Source: Celeribacter indicus (GTDB lineage Bacteria; Pseudomonadota; Alphaproteobacteria; Rhodobacterales; Rhodobacteraceae). From it: 64,000 nucleotides of DNA. The notes beneath the pieces were generated by a model. It made no database searches. It saw nothing but the letters and a program-made list of their open reading frames with translations, and was not told the origin of the DNA. How positions within the stretch are numbered: position 1 is the first letter of the stretch; every line of letters starts with the position of its first letter. The stretch is from the NCBI RefSeq assembly GCF_000819565.1, contig NZ_CP004393.1, positions 186,001 through 250,000 on the forward strand, read 5' to 3'. This document shows, piece after piece, positions 31,404-41,108 of the stretch. Made by a program: the position numbers and the translations under genes.

Positions 31404-32560
31404 GCGTCGGGGATCAGGGCACGGATGATTGCATTGAGAAGCGGACGGCCTTTCTCGGTGACGAGGAGCCGTCCGTTTTCCGTCTCCAAGAATCCGCCCT
31501 CAAACAAGTTGTTGTTTTCAAACGGAAATTCTTTACCATACAGAGTGTTGAGCCGATCGAGCGCCACTCCCTCCCGGATGCGCAGACCCATCATGAGATA
31601 TTCGATGGCCTGATCCCGGCCCGGCAGCGCGTCGCGCGACTGTTCCCCATGACCGAGCGCAGAGACGCGGTCGAGCCAAAGGGCAGGGGAGAGCGGCGTG
31701 TCGATGGCGTATTTCTCGCCCCCGAGGGTGAGCCGACCGTGCGCGCCGGGGCCGATGCCGGCATAATCGCCATATCGCCAGTAAATCAGATTGTGACGGC
31801 TTTCCGCGCCGGGCCGCGCGTGATTGGAAATCTCGTAAGCGGGCATGCCGGCGGCCGCGCATTCTTCCTGCGTGACGAAATACATGTCGGCGGCGGCATC
31901 ATCCGTCGGCAGATCCTTCAGCATCCCGCGGTCGTACCGGTCGCCAAAGGCGGTTCCGGCCTCGATCGTCAGCTGATAGAGGGAGAGGTGGTCGAGCGCC
32001 ATGGACAGCGCCTCGCGCAGTTCCGCGCGCCAGGCGGAGACGCTTTGACCCTGCCGCGCGTAGATCAGATCGAAACTGACCCGATCAAAGGTGTTTCGGG
32101 CGATCTCGAATGCCGCGCGTGCCTCGGCGACGGTATGAAGGCGACCGAGCCTCCGCAGATCGTCGTCCCGCAGAGACTGGATTCCCATGGAAATGCGATT
32201 GACGCCGGCCTCGCGATAGCCCTTGAACCGACCCGCTTCCACCGAGGTCGGGTTCGCTTCGAGCGTGATCTCGGCATCGTTGGACATCGGCCAAGAGGCT
32301 CTGATCCGGCTCAAAAGGCTTTCCACGAGGTCCGGATCCATCATCGAGGGCGTTCCGCCGCCGAAGAATACGGTATTGAGGACGCGGCCGGATGTTTCCC
32401 GTGAAACGCGCTCGATCTCCGAAAGATAGGCCCGCTCCCATGCCGTCTGGTCGATGTTCGCCGCGACATGGGAATTGAAGTCGCAATAGGGGCACTTTGC
32501 CTGACAGAACGGCCAGTGGATATAAAGCCCGAACCCGCCGTTCCGCCAGTCTTCCATCAT
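31400..32560 (-). CDS. hemW: Radical SAM haem chaperone HemW
   Basis: A 386-residue radical SAM protein with the cluster motif CQAKCPYCDF near residues 20-29 and the HemW C-terminal domain. HNLIYWRYGDYAGIGPGAHG is the family signature that separates HemW from HemN. HemW carries haem to respiratory enzymes; coproporphyrinogen oxidase activity is not expected. Two tandem ATG codons begin it, the first overlapping the ridA stop. A degenerate parS-like sequence lies inside the gene. Confidence 0.93.
   Translation of the reverse strand: MMEDWRNGGFGLYIHWPFCQAKCPYCDFNSHVAANIDQTAWERAYLSEIERVSRETSGRVLNTVFFGGGTPSMMDPDLVESLLSRIRASWPMSNDAEITLEANPTSVEAGRFKGYREAGVNRISMGIQSLRDDDLRRLGRLHTVAEARAAFEIARNTFDRVSFDLIYARQGQSVSAWRAELREALSMALDHLSLYQLTIEAGTAFGDRYDRGMLKDLPTDDAAADMYFVTQEECAAAGMPAYEISNHARPGAESRHNLIYWRYGDYAGIGPGAHGRLTLGGEKYAIDTPLSPALWLDRVSALGHGEQSRDALPGRDQAIEYLMMGLRIREGVALDRLNTLYGKEFPFENNNLFEGGFLETENGRLLVTEKGRPLLNAIIRALIPDA
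32393..32408. other. Degenerate parS-like sequence in hemW
   Basis: TGTTTCCCGTGAAACG differs from canonical parS at two positions, one of them central (A to C). It may be a weak ParB site or chance. Confidence 0.4.
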
Positions 32561-32943
32561 CGGTCCCTGTATGCGGTGACTTCGATTTCGATCTTCATCT
32601 CCGGTTTGATGAGCGCCGCGACCACCATCGTCGCGGCAGGCCGGATGTCGGCCAGATATTCGCCGAGCGCCGGCACCACCTCGTCCACCAATGCCGTATC
32701 CGTGATGGTGTACTGGACGCGCACCGCGTCGGAGAGGGAGAAACCCGTTCCTTCGAGGACGCCGGAAATGGTCTTGAACGCATTGCGTGCCTGATCGGCG
32801 ATGCTTTCCGGCATGGTCATGGTGGCATAGTCGTAGCCGGTCGTGCCGGATACGAAACACCAGTCGCCCTGCACGACGGCACGGGAATAGCCCATGACCT
32901 TTTCGAAGTCGGAGCCGGAGGAGATCAGTTTGCGTTCACTCAT
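32557..32943 (-). CDS. RidA/YjgF-family protein
   Basis: A 128-residue single-domain RidA-like protein. Typical features are [22 protein letters not shown] in the middle and [20 protein letters not shown], with the conserved arginine before the PAAT segment. RidA enzymes deaminate reactive enamine/imine intermediates, often from PLP enzymes such as threonine dehydratase, but this subgroup is not the archetype and its substrate is uncertain. It overlaps rdgB and hemW by four-base ATGA junctions, forming rph-rdgB-ridA-hemW. Confidence 0.85.
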   Translation of the reverse strand: MSERKLISSGSDFEKVMGYSRAVVQGDWCFVSGTTGYDYATMTMPESIADQARNAFKTISGVLEGTGFSLSDAVRVQYTITDTALVDEVVPALGEYLADIRPAATMVVAALIKPEMKIEIEVTAYRDR

Positions 32944-33560
32944 TTCGAGAGATCCTTGAAAGGTCCGCGGACCAGTTGACGAAACGCGTCGGCACGGTGG
33001 CTCATCGCCTGTTTGCGTGCCTGATCCATTTCCCCGAAGGTCTCTGTCTCGCCCTCGGGAAGGAAGATCGGATCGAATCCAAAGCCGTTCTCGCCCCGCG
33101 GCGGCCAGACGAGCCGTCCCTCGACCGTGCCGTCGAAGATTTCGTCATGCCCGTCGGGCCAGGCAAGGCAGAGCGTGCAGCAGAAGCGCGCGGTGCGCGG
33201 TTCCGGCGCGGATTTTTCCTCGAGAAGATCCCAGACCTTCTTCATCGCCATGGGAAAATCGCGGCCCGCGGGCGTCTCCGCCCAATCCGCCGTATACACG
33301 CCGGGCGCGCCGTCGAGCGCGTCCACCATGATGCCGCTGTCGTCGGAGAGCGCGGGAAGGCCGCTCGCCCTTGCGGCGAAATGGGCCTTGATCCGGGCGT
33401 TTCCGGCGAATGTGTCCTCGGTTTCCTCAGGTTCTTCGAAACCGAGATCGCCCGCCGAGACCACTTCGATCCCGTAGGGTGCGAGAAGCTCCGCGATCTC
33501 GCTCAGCTTTCCCTTGTTGTGGGAGGCGAGGACGAGGCGATCTCCGTCAAAGCTCCGCAT
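32940..33560 (-). CDS. rdgB: XTP/dITP pyrophosphatase RdgB (Ham1)
   Basis: A 206-residue house-cleaning nucleotidase. [14 protein letters not shown] is the N-terminal substrate loop, [20 protein letters not shown] carries the catalytic aspartates, and GFGFDPIF and [11 protein letters not shown] are the C-terminal signatures. It removes dITP/XTP from the nucleotide pool. The stop codon of rph overlaps its start (ATGA). Confidence 0.95.
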   Translation of the reverse strand: MRSFDGDRLVLASHNKGKLSEIAELLAPYGIEVVSAGDLGFEEPEETEDTFAGNARIKAHFAARASGLPALSDDSGIMVDALDGAPGVYTADWAETPAGRDFPMAMKKVWDLLEEKSAPEPRTARFCCTLCLAWPDGHDEIFDGTVEGRLVWPPRGENGFGFDPIFLPEGETETFGEMDQARKQAMSHRADAFRQLVRGPFKDLSK

Positions 33561-34273
33561 CAGATCACCGCCGCGTTCTGTGCGGCGACGAGTTCCGCGA
33601 CGCCCTTTTCCGCGAGGTCGAGCAGCGCGTTCATCTGGTCGCGCGAATAGGTGGCGCCCTCCGCGCTCATCTGCGTCTCGATCAGCCGCCCGTTCGCAAG
33701 CATGATGAAATTGCCGTCGACGCCCGCCTCGCTGTCCTCCGGATAGTCGAGATCCAGAACGGGCTGGCCCGCGTAGATCCCGCAGGACACCGCAGCGACA
33801 TTGGACAGAAGCGGATCGGACACGATATCGCCCGCCTTCAGGAGCTTGTTCACCGCGAGCCGCAGCGCGACCCAGCCGCCGGTGATCGACGCACAACGGG
33901 TGCCGCCGTCCGCCTGGATCACGTCGCAATCCACCGTGATCTGCCGTTCGCCCAGGGCGACCCGGTCCACGCCCGCGCGCAGCGCCCGGCCGATCAGCCG
34001 CTGGATCTCCACCGTGCGGCCGCCCTGCTTGCCCTGCGTCGCCTCGCGCCGCATCCGCGACGTGGTCGACCGCGGCAGCATTCCGTATTCCGCCGTGACC
34101 CAGCCCTGGCCGGAATTGCGCATGAAGGGCGGAACGCGTTCCTCGATGGTCGCGGTGCACAGGACATGGGTGTCACCGCAACGGATGAGACAGGAGCCCT
34201 CGGCATGTTTCGTGACGCCCGTTTCGATTGAAATCGGCCGCATCTCGTCTAAATTTCTACCCGAGGGTCGCAT
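33560..34273 (-). CDS. rph: Ribonuclease PH
   Basis: A 237-residue phosphorolytic exoribonuclease, the standard length. It opens [52 protein letters not shown] and [19 protein letters not shown] follow. It trims 3' ends of tRNA precursors using phosphate. It heads the minus-strand operon and is divergent from hrcA. Confidence 0.96.
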   Translation of the reverse strand: MRPSGRNLDEMRPISIETGVTKHAEGSCLIRCGDTHVLCTATIEERVPPFMRNSGQGWVTAEYGMLPRSTTSRMRREATQGKQGGRTVEIQRLIGRALRAGVDRVALGERQITVDCDVIQADGGTRCASITGGWVALRLAVNKLLKAGDIVSDPLLSNVAAVSCGIYAGQPVLDLDYPEDSEAGVDGNFIMLANGRLIETQMSAEGATYSRDQMNALLDLAEKGVAELVAAQNAAVI

Positions 34274-34393
34274 CGTCTGTCCTTCCGTTTCCGTTGCCGC
34301 ACACATAGCCAACGGCGCGCGAAAGACGCAAGCCCGATTGACCCGCGGAAGAGTTGTCATTTAAGTGAACCGGAGCCCCCACGTCCTGCCAGA

Positions 34394-35461
34394 ATGACCG
34401 AACGCGCAAATCTCATCTCCGAAATGAACGACCGCTCGCGCGAAGTGTTTCGCCGCGTCGTCGAAGGCTATCTGGAGACCGGCGACCCGGTCGGCTCGCG
34501 GACCCTGACGCGCACGATGAGCGAGAAGGTCTCCGCCGCGACGATCCGCAACGTGATGCAGGATCTCGAATATCTCGGCCTGCTCGACAGCCCCCATGTC
34601 TCAGCGGGACGGATGCCGACCCAGCTCGGCTTGCGGATGTTCGTCGACGGGCTTCTCGAGATCGGCCAGGTGACCGAGGACGATCGCGAAAAGATCGAAG
34701 CTACGGTGAGCAGCGGCAATCGCGGTGATGTCGGCTCTGTGCTCGACCGGATCGGCTCGGCGCTGTCCGGGCTGACGCATGGCGCAAGCCTCGTCCTTGC
34801 GCCGAAGCACGAAGCCCCGATCAAGCATATCGAATTCGTGAGCCTTGCACCCGATCGCGCGCTGGTGGTGCTGGTCTTCGCCGATGGCCATGTCGAGAAC
34901 CGCGTCTTCACCCCGCCCATCGGCCAGACGCCGTCCTCGCTGCGGGAGGCTGCGAATTTCCTCAACGCGCTTGCGGAGGGGCGCACGCTTGCAGAACTGC
35001 GCCATGTCGTCGAGCGGGAGATCGACGCGCGGCGCCAGGAGCTCGACAGCCTCGCCGCGGAGATGGTGGAAAGCGGCTTCGCCCATTGGGAGGGCGAGGG
35101 GACGAGCTACGAACGCCTCATCGTGCGCGGGCGTGCGAATCTGCTCGAATCCAGCCCCGAGGCGGAGGAGCTTCAGCGCATCCGTGAACTGTTCGACGAT
35201 CTTGAAAAGAAGCGCGATATCGCGGATTTTCTCGAGGGCGCCGAAGAGGGCGAAGGTGTGCGCATTTTTATCGGTTCAGAGAATAAACTTTTCTCGCTTT
35301 CGGGTTCCTCTTTGGTGGTTTCTCCATATATGAACGCGGACCGTAAGATAATCGGTGCCGTGGGTGTCATCGGACCGACCCGCCTGAACTACGGGCGGAT
35401 CGTTCCGATCGTCGACTACACGGCCCAACTTGTCGGGCGGATGCTGTCCGGCAAGACGTGA
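34394..35461 (+). CDS. hrcA: Heat-inducible transcription repressor HrcA
   Basis: A 355-residue repressor. The N-terminal winged helix covers about residues 8-75 (GDPVGSRTLTRTMSEKVSAA then TIRNVMQDLEYLGLL). The central GAF-like domain and the C-terminal motif (INFS-like LFSLSGSSLVVSPYMN, then GAVGVIGPTRLNYGRIVPIV) are typical. HrcA represses groE/dnaK-type genes at CIRCE elements, assisted by GroEL. No CIRCE repeat was seen in the 120 bases upstream, so it is not obviously autoregulated that way. grpE follows 11 bases later. Confidence 0.95.
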   Translation: MTERANLISEMNDRSREVFRRVVEGYLETGDPVGSRTLTRTMSEKVSAATIRNVMQDLEYLGLLDSPHVSAGRMPTQLGLRMFVDGLLEIGQVTEDDREKIEATVSSGNRGDVGSVLDRIGSALSGLTHGASLVLAPKHEAPIKHIEFVSLAPDRALVVLVFADGHVENRVFTPPIGQTPSSLREAANFLNALAEGRTLAELRHVVEREIDARRQELDSLAAEMVESGFAHWEGEGTSYERLIVRGRANLLESSPEAEELQRIRELFDDLEKKRDIADFLEGAEEGEGVRIFIGSENKLFSLSGSSLVVSPYMNADRKIIGAVGVIGPTRLNYGRIVPIVDYTAQLVGRMLSGKT

Positions 35462-35472
35462 AAAGGTGGAAC

Positions 35473-36045
35473 ATGACGGACCCAAAGAAAGACATCGCTG
35501 ACGAGACCGAGACCGGCATCGAGAAGGATCTGATCGACATCACTTCGGCGGAGGCCGCCGAGCCTGTCGAGGAGGAGGTGGACCAGCTCGAGCTCCTGCG
35601 GGCCGAGCGCGACGAGTTCAAGGACCGTTTCATCCGTGCGGTCGCGGAGGCGGAGAATGCGCGCAAGCGTGCGGACCGGGACCGCCGGGAGGCGGAGAAT
35701 TACGGCGGCTCGAAACTCGCCCGCGACATGCTGCCGGTCTTCGACAACATGAAACGCGCCATCGACGCCATCACCGAGGAACAGCGTGAACAACAGGCGG
35801 CGCTGATCGAGGGGATCGAGCTGACGATGCGCGAGCTTCTCAACGTCTTCTCGAAACACGGAATCCAGATCATCACGCCAGATGTGGGCGAGAAATTCGA
35901 TCCGAACCGGCACGAGGCGATGTTCGAGGCCCCCGTGCCGAACACGAAGGCCGGCGACATCATCCAGGTGATGAACGTGGGCTTCATGCTCCACGACCGG
36001 TTGCTGCGGCCGGCCCAGGTGGGCGTCTCCTCGACCCCCGCCTAG
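35473..36045 (+). CDS. grpE: Nucleotide exchange factor GrpE
   Basis: A 190-residue DnaK co-chaperone. A long acidic coiled coil (about residues 30-95; RAVAEAENARKRADRDRREA) precedes the C-terminal beta-domain (GEKFDPNRHEAMFEAPVPNT, IIQVMNVGFMLHDRLLRPAQ). It promotes ADP release from DnaK. The ATG behind AAAAGGTGG is preferred over the in-frame GTG overlapping the hrcA stop. Its stop codon overlaps the mutS stop on the other strand. Confidence 0.95.
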   Translation: MTDPKKDIADETETGIEKDLIDITSAEAAEPVEEEVDQLELLRAERDEFKDRFIRAVAEAENARKRADRDRREAENYGGSKLARDMLPVFDNMKRAIDAITEEQREQQAALIEGIELTMRELLNVFSKHGIQIITPDVGEKFDPNRHEAMFEAPVPNTKAGDIIQVMNVGFMLHDRLLRPAQVGVSSTPA

Positions 36046-38684
36046 ATCAGCGCCTTCAGATCGTAGAGAAGCTGCAAGGCCTCTCGCGGAGACAGCTCGT
36101 CGGGGGAGACTCCGGCGAGCTTTTTCTCGACGGCGCTCTCCTTCGGTGCGGCGGGCGCCGGCGCCGGGGGTTGAGCGGCAAAGAGCGGCAGGTCGTCGAT
36201 GATCGCCTTCGGACGGGCGGCATTGTCCGCCTGTCCCTTCTCCAGAGCGTCCAGAACGGTTCGCGCCCGTTTAACCACCGCCGGGGGCAATCCTGCGAGC
36301 CGGGCGACCTGCACCCCATAGGACCGGTCTGCCTTCCCCTTCACCACCTCATGCAGGAAGATCACCTCGCCTTCCCATTCCTTGACCGAAACGGTGGCGT
36401 TTTCCACCCCGACGAGCTTGTCGGAAAGCGCGGTCATCTCGTGATAATGCGTCGCGAAAAGGGCGCGGCACCTGTTCACGTCATGCAGATGTTCGAGCGT
36501 GGCCCAGGCAATCGACAGGCCGTCATAGGTCGCCGTGCCGCGCCCGATCTCGTCGAGGATCACGAGCGCCCGGTCATCCGCCTGGTTGAGGATCGCGGCG
36601 GTTTCGACCATTTCCACCATGAAGGTCGAGCGCCCGCGCGCGAGGTCATCAGACGCCCCCACGCGGGAGAAGAGCTGCGACACGATCCCGATCCGGGCGC
36701 TTTCCGCCGGAACATAGGAGCCGGCCTGCGCGATCAGGGCGATGAGCGCATTCTGCCGCAGGAAGGTCGATTTGCCGGCCATGTTCGGCCCTGTCAGAAG
36801 CCAGATCGCCGCGCCGTCCCCTCCGTCCGAAAGGGCGCAGGAATTGGCGACGAATTTCTCGCCCCCCTGCTTGCGCAACGCGCGTTCGACGACCGGATGA
36901 CGGCCCCCGGTGACGAGGAATTCACGACCCTGATCCACCTCTGGCCGGTTCCAGTTCTCCGACACCGCCAGATCCGCGAGCGCGGTGGTCAGGTCGAGCT
37001 CCGCGAGCGCCTTCGACGCATCGTTGATCGCGGGAGCACGGTCGAGCACCGCGACGCGCAGCGTTTCGAACAGGCGCTTCTCGATCTCGAGCGCGCGACC
37101 GCCGGCATTGTGGATCTTCGTTTCGAGCTCTGACAGTTCGAGCGTCGTGAACCTCACCTGGTTCGCCGTGGTCTGGCGATGGATGAACGTGTCCGAGAGC
37201 GCGCGCATCTTCTCGGCATGTGTGGCGGTGGTCTCGATGAAATAGCCGAGCACGTTGTTGTGCTTCACCTTCAGCGAAGTCACCCCGGTCATTTCCGCGT
37301 ATTTCTGCTGGAGCGAGGCGATCACCCCGCGCCCCTCGTCGCGCAGCGTGCGGCATTCGTCGAGATCGCCGTCGAAGCCCGGCGCGATGAAGCCGCCGTC
37401 GCGCGACAGAAGCGGGGGTTCGGCAATGAGGGCGGCGTCGAGCAGGTCGATCAGCTCCGCGTGCCCGGTCAGAAAACCCATATTCTGCCGGATCAGGGTC
37501 GAAACCGGCTCCGCCGACAGGGTCTCGGCGAGCGTTTCCGCCTGCGTCAGGCCGCTGCGGATCGCCGCCAGGTCGCGCGGTCCACCCCGCTCGAGCCCCA
37601 GTCGCGACAGCGCGCGCTCCATGTCCGGCACCTTGCGCAGTTCCTCGCGCAGCCGCTCCGCCGTCCGGCGGTTGTCGATGGCGAAGCTCACGGCATCGAG
37701 CCGGTCGCGGATCACCTCCACGTCCCGCGACGGGCTCGACAGCCGCCGCTCCAGGAGCCGTCCGCCCGCGGCGGTGACCGTCCTGTCCATAGCGGTGAGC
37801 AGCGAGCCTTCGCGGCCGCCGGACAGCGATTGCGAAATCTCGAGGTTGCGGCGCGTCGCAGCGTCGATCTGCATCGTGCCGCGTAGGGACTCCCGCACCG
37901 GCGGGCGCACCAGAGGCAGTTTCCCTTTCTGGGTGATGTCGAGATAATCGACGATCGCGCCCATGGCCGATACTTCGGGCAGGGTGAAAGCGCCGAAGGC
38001 ATCCAGCGAGGAGACCCCGAACAACCCCGTGAGCCGCCTGCGCGCCGAACTGCTGTCGAAGGAGGCGCGCGACAGCTCCGTCATCCGGTCGCGAAACTCA
38101 GGGACGAATCCGGCCGGATCCGCCTCTTGCGCTTCGCAGATCACGATCTCTGACGGCCCCAGCCGCGCCAGCTCCGGGCCGAGCTGCACGCGCGGGCAGG
38201 GCAGGACATGAAACGCGCCCGTCGAAATGTCCACCCAGGCAAGCGCGCCGTCCCCGCGGATTTCGGCATAGGCGGCGAGGAAATTGTGCCGCCGCGCGTC
38301 GAGCAGGCTGTCCTCGGTCAGCGTGCCCGGCGTCACCAGCCGCACCACATCGCGCCGGACCACCGATTTCGAGCCGCGTTTCTTCGCCTCCGCCGGATCC
38401 TCGAGCTGTTCACAGACCGCGACCCTGAATCCCTTGCGGATGAGGTTCAGCAGGTAGGTCTCCGAAGAATGCACCGGCACGCCGCACATCGGAATGTCGT
38501 CGCCCGCATGTTTGCCGCGTTTCGTGAGTGCGATGTCGAGCGCCTCGGCCGCCGCGACCGCGTCGTCAAAGAACATCTCGTAGAAATCGCCCATCCGATA
38601 GAACAGCAGCGCATCGCGGTGCCGGTCCTTGATTTCCAGATATTGCGCCATCATCGGCGTCGCTGCGGGCGTTTCTTCTGCCAC
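36042..38684 (-). CDS. mutS: DNA mismatch repair protein MutS
   Basis: An 880-residue MutS. The mismatch-reading F-Y-E motif is in YRMGDFYEMFFDDA (near residues 29-42), and the ATPase Walker A is TGPNMAGKSTFLRQ near 625-640, followed by DEIGRGTATYDGLSIAWA. A GTG start with AGGA upstream gives the normal alphaproteobacterial length. An ATG 29 codons earlier (38771) would add an unusual basic extension. The reading frame stays open far beyond, antisense to maeB, which is a composition artefact. Confidence 0.95.
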   Translation of the reverse strand: MAEETPAATPMMAQYLEIKDRHRDALLFYRMGDFYEMFFDDAVAAAEALDIALTKRGKHAGDDIPMCGVPVHSSETYLLNLIRKGFRVAVCEQLEDPAEAKKRGSKSVVRRDVVRLVTPGTLTEDSLLDARRHNFLAAYAEIRGDGALAWVDISTGAFHVLPCPRVQLGPELARLGPSEIVICEAQEADPAGFVPEFRDRMTELSRASFDSSSARRRLTGLFGVSSLDAFGAFTLPEVSAMGAIVDYLDITQKGKLPLVRPPVRESLRGTMQIDAATRRNLEISQSLSGGREGSLLTAMDRTVTAAGGRLLERRLSSPSRDVEVIRDRLDAVSFAIDNRRTAERLREELRKVPDMERALSRLGLERGGPRDLAAIRSGLTQAETLAETLSAEPVSTLIRQNMGFLTGHAELIDLLDAALIAEPPLLSRDGGFIAPGFDGDLDECRTLRDEGRGVIASLQQKYAEMTGVTSLKVKHNNVLGYFIETTATHAEKMRALSDTFIHRQTTANQVRFTTLELSELETKIHNAGGRALEIEKRLFETLRVAVLDRAPAINDASKALAELDLTTALADLAVSENWNRPEVDQGREFLVTGGRHPVVERALRKQGGEKFVANSCALSDGGDGAAIWLLTGPNMAGKSTFLRQNALIALIAQAGSYVPAESARIGIVSQLFSRVGASDDLARGRSTFMVEMVETAAILNQADDRALVILDEIGRGTATYDGLSIAWATLEHLHDVNRCRALFATHYHEMTALSDKLVGVENATVSVKEWEGEVIFLHEVVKGKADRSYGVQVARLAGLPPAVVKRARTVLDALEKGQADNAARPKAIIDDLPLFAAQPPAPAPAAPKESAVEKKLAGVSPDELSPREALQLLYDLKALI

Positions 38685-38762
38685 GATCCTGTCCCCGTTT
38701 TCGTTTCGGCCAAACTTACCCCTCCCATATGTGGCGTAAAGACCTTCCGAGCGTTCTTTTTG

Positions 38763-38791
38763 TTGAGGCATCGGGCGCCTGCCGATAAGAC
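38763..38791 (+). promoter_or_regulatory. Possible promoter of maeB
   Basis: TTGAGG, 17 bases, TAAGAC in the divergent mutS-maeB interval, ending 31 bases before the maeB ATG. Both hexamers are only moderate matches. Confidence 0.35.
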
Positions 38792-38822
38792 ATCGCCACC
38801 GAGGACGAGGAGGCCGGACCGA

Positions 38823-41087
38823 ATGGCGAAACCCAAACACACCCGCGAAGAAGCGCTCAGATTTCACATGGAACCGCGCCCCGGCAAGTTCGACATCACG
38901 CCGAGCGTGCCGATGACGACGCAGCGCGACCTGTCGCTGGCCTATTCTCCGGGTGTGGCCGTGCCCTGCGAAGCGATCGCCGAAGCGCCGGAAACCGCCT
39001 ACGATTACACGAACAAGGGCAATCTGGTCGCGGTGATCTCCAACGGCACCGCCGTTCTCGGCCTCGGCAATCTCGGCGCATTGGCCTCCAAACCCGTGAT
39101 GGAGGGGAAATCCGTCCTCTTCAAACGCTTTGCCGACGTGAATTCCATCGACATCGAACTCGATACCGAGGATCCCGAGGAAATTATCCGCGCGGTGAAA
39201 CTCATGGGGCCGACCTTCGGCGGCATCAACCTCGAGGATATCAAGGCGCCCGAGTGCTTCATCATTGAGCAGACGCTTAAGGAACAGATGGACATTCCCG
39301 TCTTTCACGACGACCAGCACGGCACCGCGGTCATCTGCGCCGCCGGCCTCATCAACGCGCTGCACCTGGCGGGCAAGAAGATCGAGGAGTGCAGGATCGT
39401 CCTCAACGGTGCGGGCGCGGCGGGCATCGCCTGTCTCGAACTGGTGAAGGCGATGGGCGCACAGCAGGACAACTGCATCATGTGCGACACCAAGGGCGTG
39501 ATCCATCAGGGCCGGACCGAGGGCATGAACCAGTGGAAATCCGCCCACGCCGCCGTCACCGACGCGCGCACCCTGGCCGAGGCGATGGTCGGCGCCGACG
39601 TCTTCCTCGGCGTGTCGGCGAAAGGTGCGGTGACGCAGGAGATGGTGACATCCATGGCGCCGAACGCCGTCATCTTCGCCATGGCCAATCCCGATCCGGA
39701 AATCACGCCCGAGGATGTCCATGCGGTGCGCGACGACGTGATCGTCGCCACCGGCCGCTCGGACTATCCCAACCAGGTCAACAACGTACTGGGCTTTCCC
39801 TATCTCTTCCGCGGCGCGCTCGACATCAACGCCCGCGCGATCAACGACGAGATGAAGATCGCCTGCGCCGAGGCGCTCGCCAAACTCGCACGCGAGGACG
39901 TGCCCGACGAGGTCGCGCTCGCCTATGGGCGCAAACTGACCTTCGGGCGGGACTACATCATCCCGACCCCCTTCGATCCGCGTCTCATCTACACGATTCC
40001 GCCCGCCGTCGCGCAGGCCGGAATGGACACCGGCGTTGCCCGGCGTCCGATCATCGACATGGCGGGCTATGCCCAGGATCTTCAGGCGCGGATGGACCCC
40101 ACCGCCCAGATCCTCCAGGGCCTCTATGCCCGCGCGCGCCAGGCGCAGGCCACGATGGTCTTTGCCGAGGGGGACGATTCGCGCGTGCTGCGGGCCGCTG
40201 TCGCCTATGTCCGGGGCGGCTTCGGCCGTGCCCTTGTCGTGGGACGCGAGGACGACGTGCGCCGGAAACTTCAGGAGGAAGGTCTCGGCGAAGCCTATGC
40301 GGAGCTCGAGATCGTCAACGCCGCCAAAACGGCTCACCTTCAGACCTACAAGGATTTCCTCTACGCGCGCCTTCAGCGTTCGGGCCACGACCAGAAGGAC
40401 ATTCACCGCCTCGCCGCGCGGGACCGCCATGCCTTCTCCGCGCTCATGCTGGCCCATGGCCATGCCGACGGACTCGTCACCGGCGCGACCCGTAAATCCG
40501 CCCATGTGCTCGACCGGATCAACACCGTCTTCGACGCGACCGCAAAGGACGGCGCGGTGGGGATCACCGCGCTCCTGCACAAGGGCCGGATCATCTTCAT
40601 CGCGGACACGCTGGTGCATGAGTGGCCGGAGGAGGAGGATCTCGCAGATATCGCCACGGCCGGGGCGCAGGTCGCGCGGGCGATGGGGATCGAGCCGCGC
40701 GTCGCCTTCGTCTCCTTCTCGACCTTCGGCTATCCCGTGTCCGAACGCGCGAGCAAGATGCACCTTGCGCCGCAGGTTCTCGACCGGCGCGGCGTCGATT
40801 TCGAATACGAGGGCGAGATGACCGTCGATGTCGCCCTGAACCCGGAGGCGATGGCGGCCTATCCCTTCTGCCGGCTCACCGGACCGGCCAACATCCTGGT
40901 CGTGCCTGCGCGCCATTCCGCCTCGATCTCGGTGAAGCTCATGCAGGAGATGGCCGGTGCGACGGTGATCGGTCCGATCCTGACCGGCGTAGACAAGCCG
41001 ATCCAGATCTGTTCGACCGTCTCGACCGTCAACGACATCCTGAACATGGCGATCCTCGCCGCCTGCAAGGTAGGGCAGACCGCATAG
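38823..41087 (+). CDS. maeB: NADP-dependent malic enzyme with phosphotransacetylase-like domain
   Basis: A 754-residue fused protein. Residues 1 to about 430 are malic enzyme: AYSPGVAVPC, the NKGNL segment, FHDDQHGTAV and the NAD(P) loop LNGAGAAGIACLEL. Residues from about 435 resemble phosphate acetyltransferase (FAEGDDSRVLRA near the start) but serve as a regulatory acetyl-CoA-binding domain in characterised MaeB enzymes. It decarboxylates malate to pyruvate with NADP. GAGGAGG lies upstream of the ATG. It is divergent from mutS. Confidence 0.94.
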   Translation: MAKPKHTREEALRFHMEPRPGKFDITPSVPMTTQRDLSLAYSPGVAVPCEAIAEAPETAYDYTNKGNLVAVISNGTAVLGLGNLGALASKPVMEGKSVLFKRFADVNSIDIELDTEDPEEIIRAVKLMGPTFGGINLEDIKAPECFIIEQTLKEQMDIPVFHDDQHGTAVICAAGLINALHLAGKKIEECRIVLNGAGAAGIACLELVKAMGAQQDNCIMCDTKGVIHQGRTEGMNQWKSAHAAVTDARTLAEAMVGADVFLGVSAKGAVTQEMVTSMAPNAVIFAMANPDPEITPEDVHAVRDDVIVATGRSDYPNQVNNVLGFPYLFRGALDINARAINDEMKIACAEALAKLAREDVPDEVALAYGRKLTFGRDYIIPTPFDPRLIYTIPPAVAQAGMDTGVARRPIIDMAGYAQDLQARMDPTAQILQGLYARARQAQATMVFAEGDDSRVLRAAVAYVRGGFGRALVVGREDDVRRKLQEEGLGEAYAELEIVNAAKTAHLQTYKDFLYARLQRSGHDQKDIHRLAARDRHAFSALMLAHGHADGLVTGATRKSAHVLDRINTVFDATAKDGAVGITALLHKGRIIFIADTLVHEWPEEEDLADIATAGAQVARAMGIEPRVAFVSFSTFGYPVSERASKMHLAPQVLDRRGVDFEYEGEMTVDVALNPEAMAAYPFCRLTGPANILVVPARHSASISVKLMQEMAGATVIGPILTGVDKPIQICSTVSTVNDILNMAILAACKVGQTA

Positions 41088-41108
41088 GAGCAACGGAGGG
41101 AGGCCCGC

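Noticed and set aside
32940..34160. A 406-codon frame covering rdgB and antisense-like sequence over rph.
   Set aside because: The RdgB domain occupies only the last 206 codons; the remainder is an out-of-frame shadow of rph.
34274..34393. A CIRCE operator in front of hrcA.
   Set aside because: No TTAGCACTC-N9-GAGTGCTAA-like repeat is present in this interval.
38685..38771. A longer MutS beginning at ATG 38771.
   Set aside because: It would add 29 residues of unusual composition and occupy the divergent promoter region; GTG 38684 has AGGA upstream and gives the normal length.
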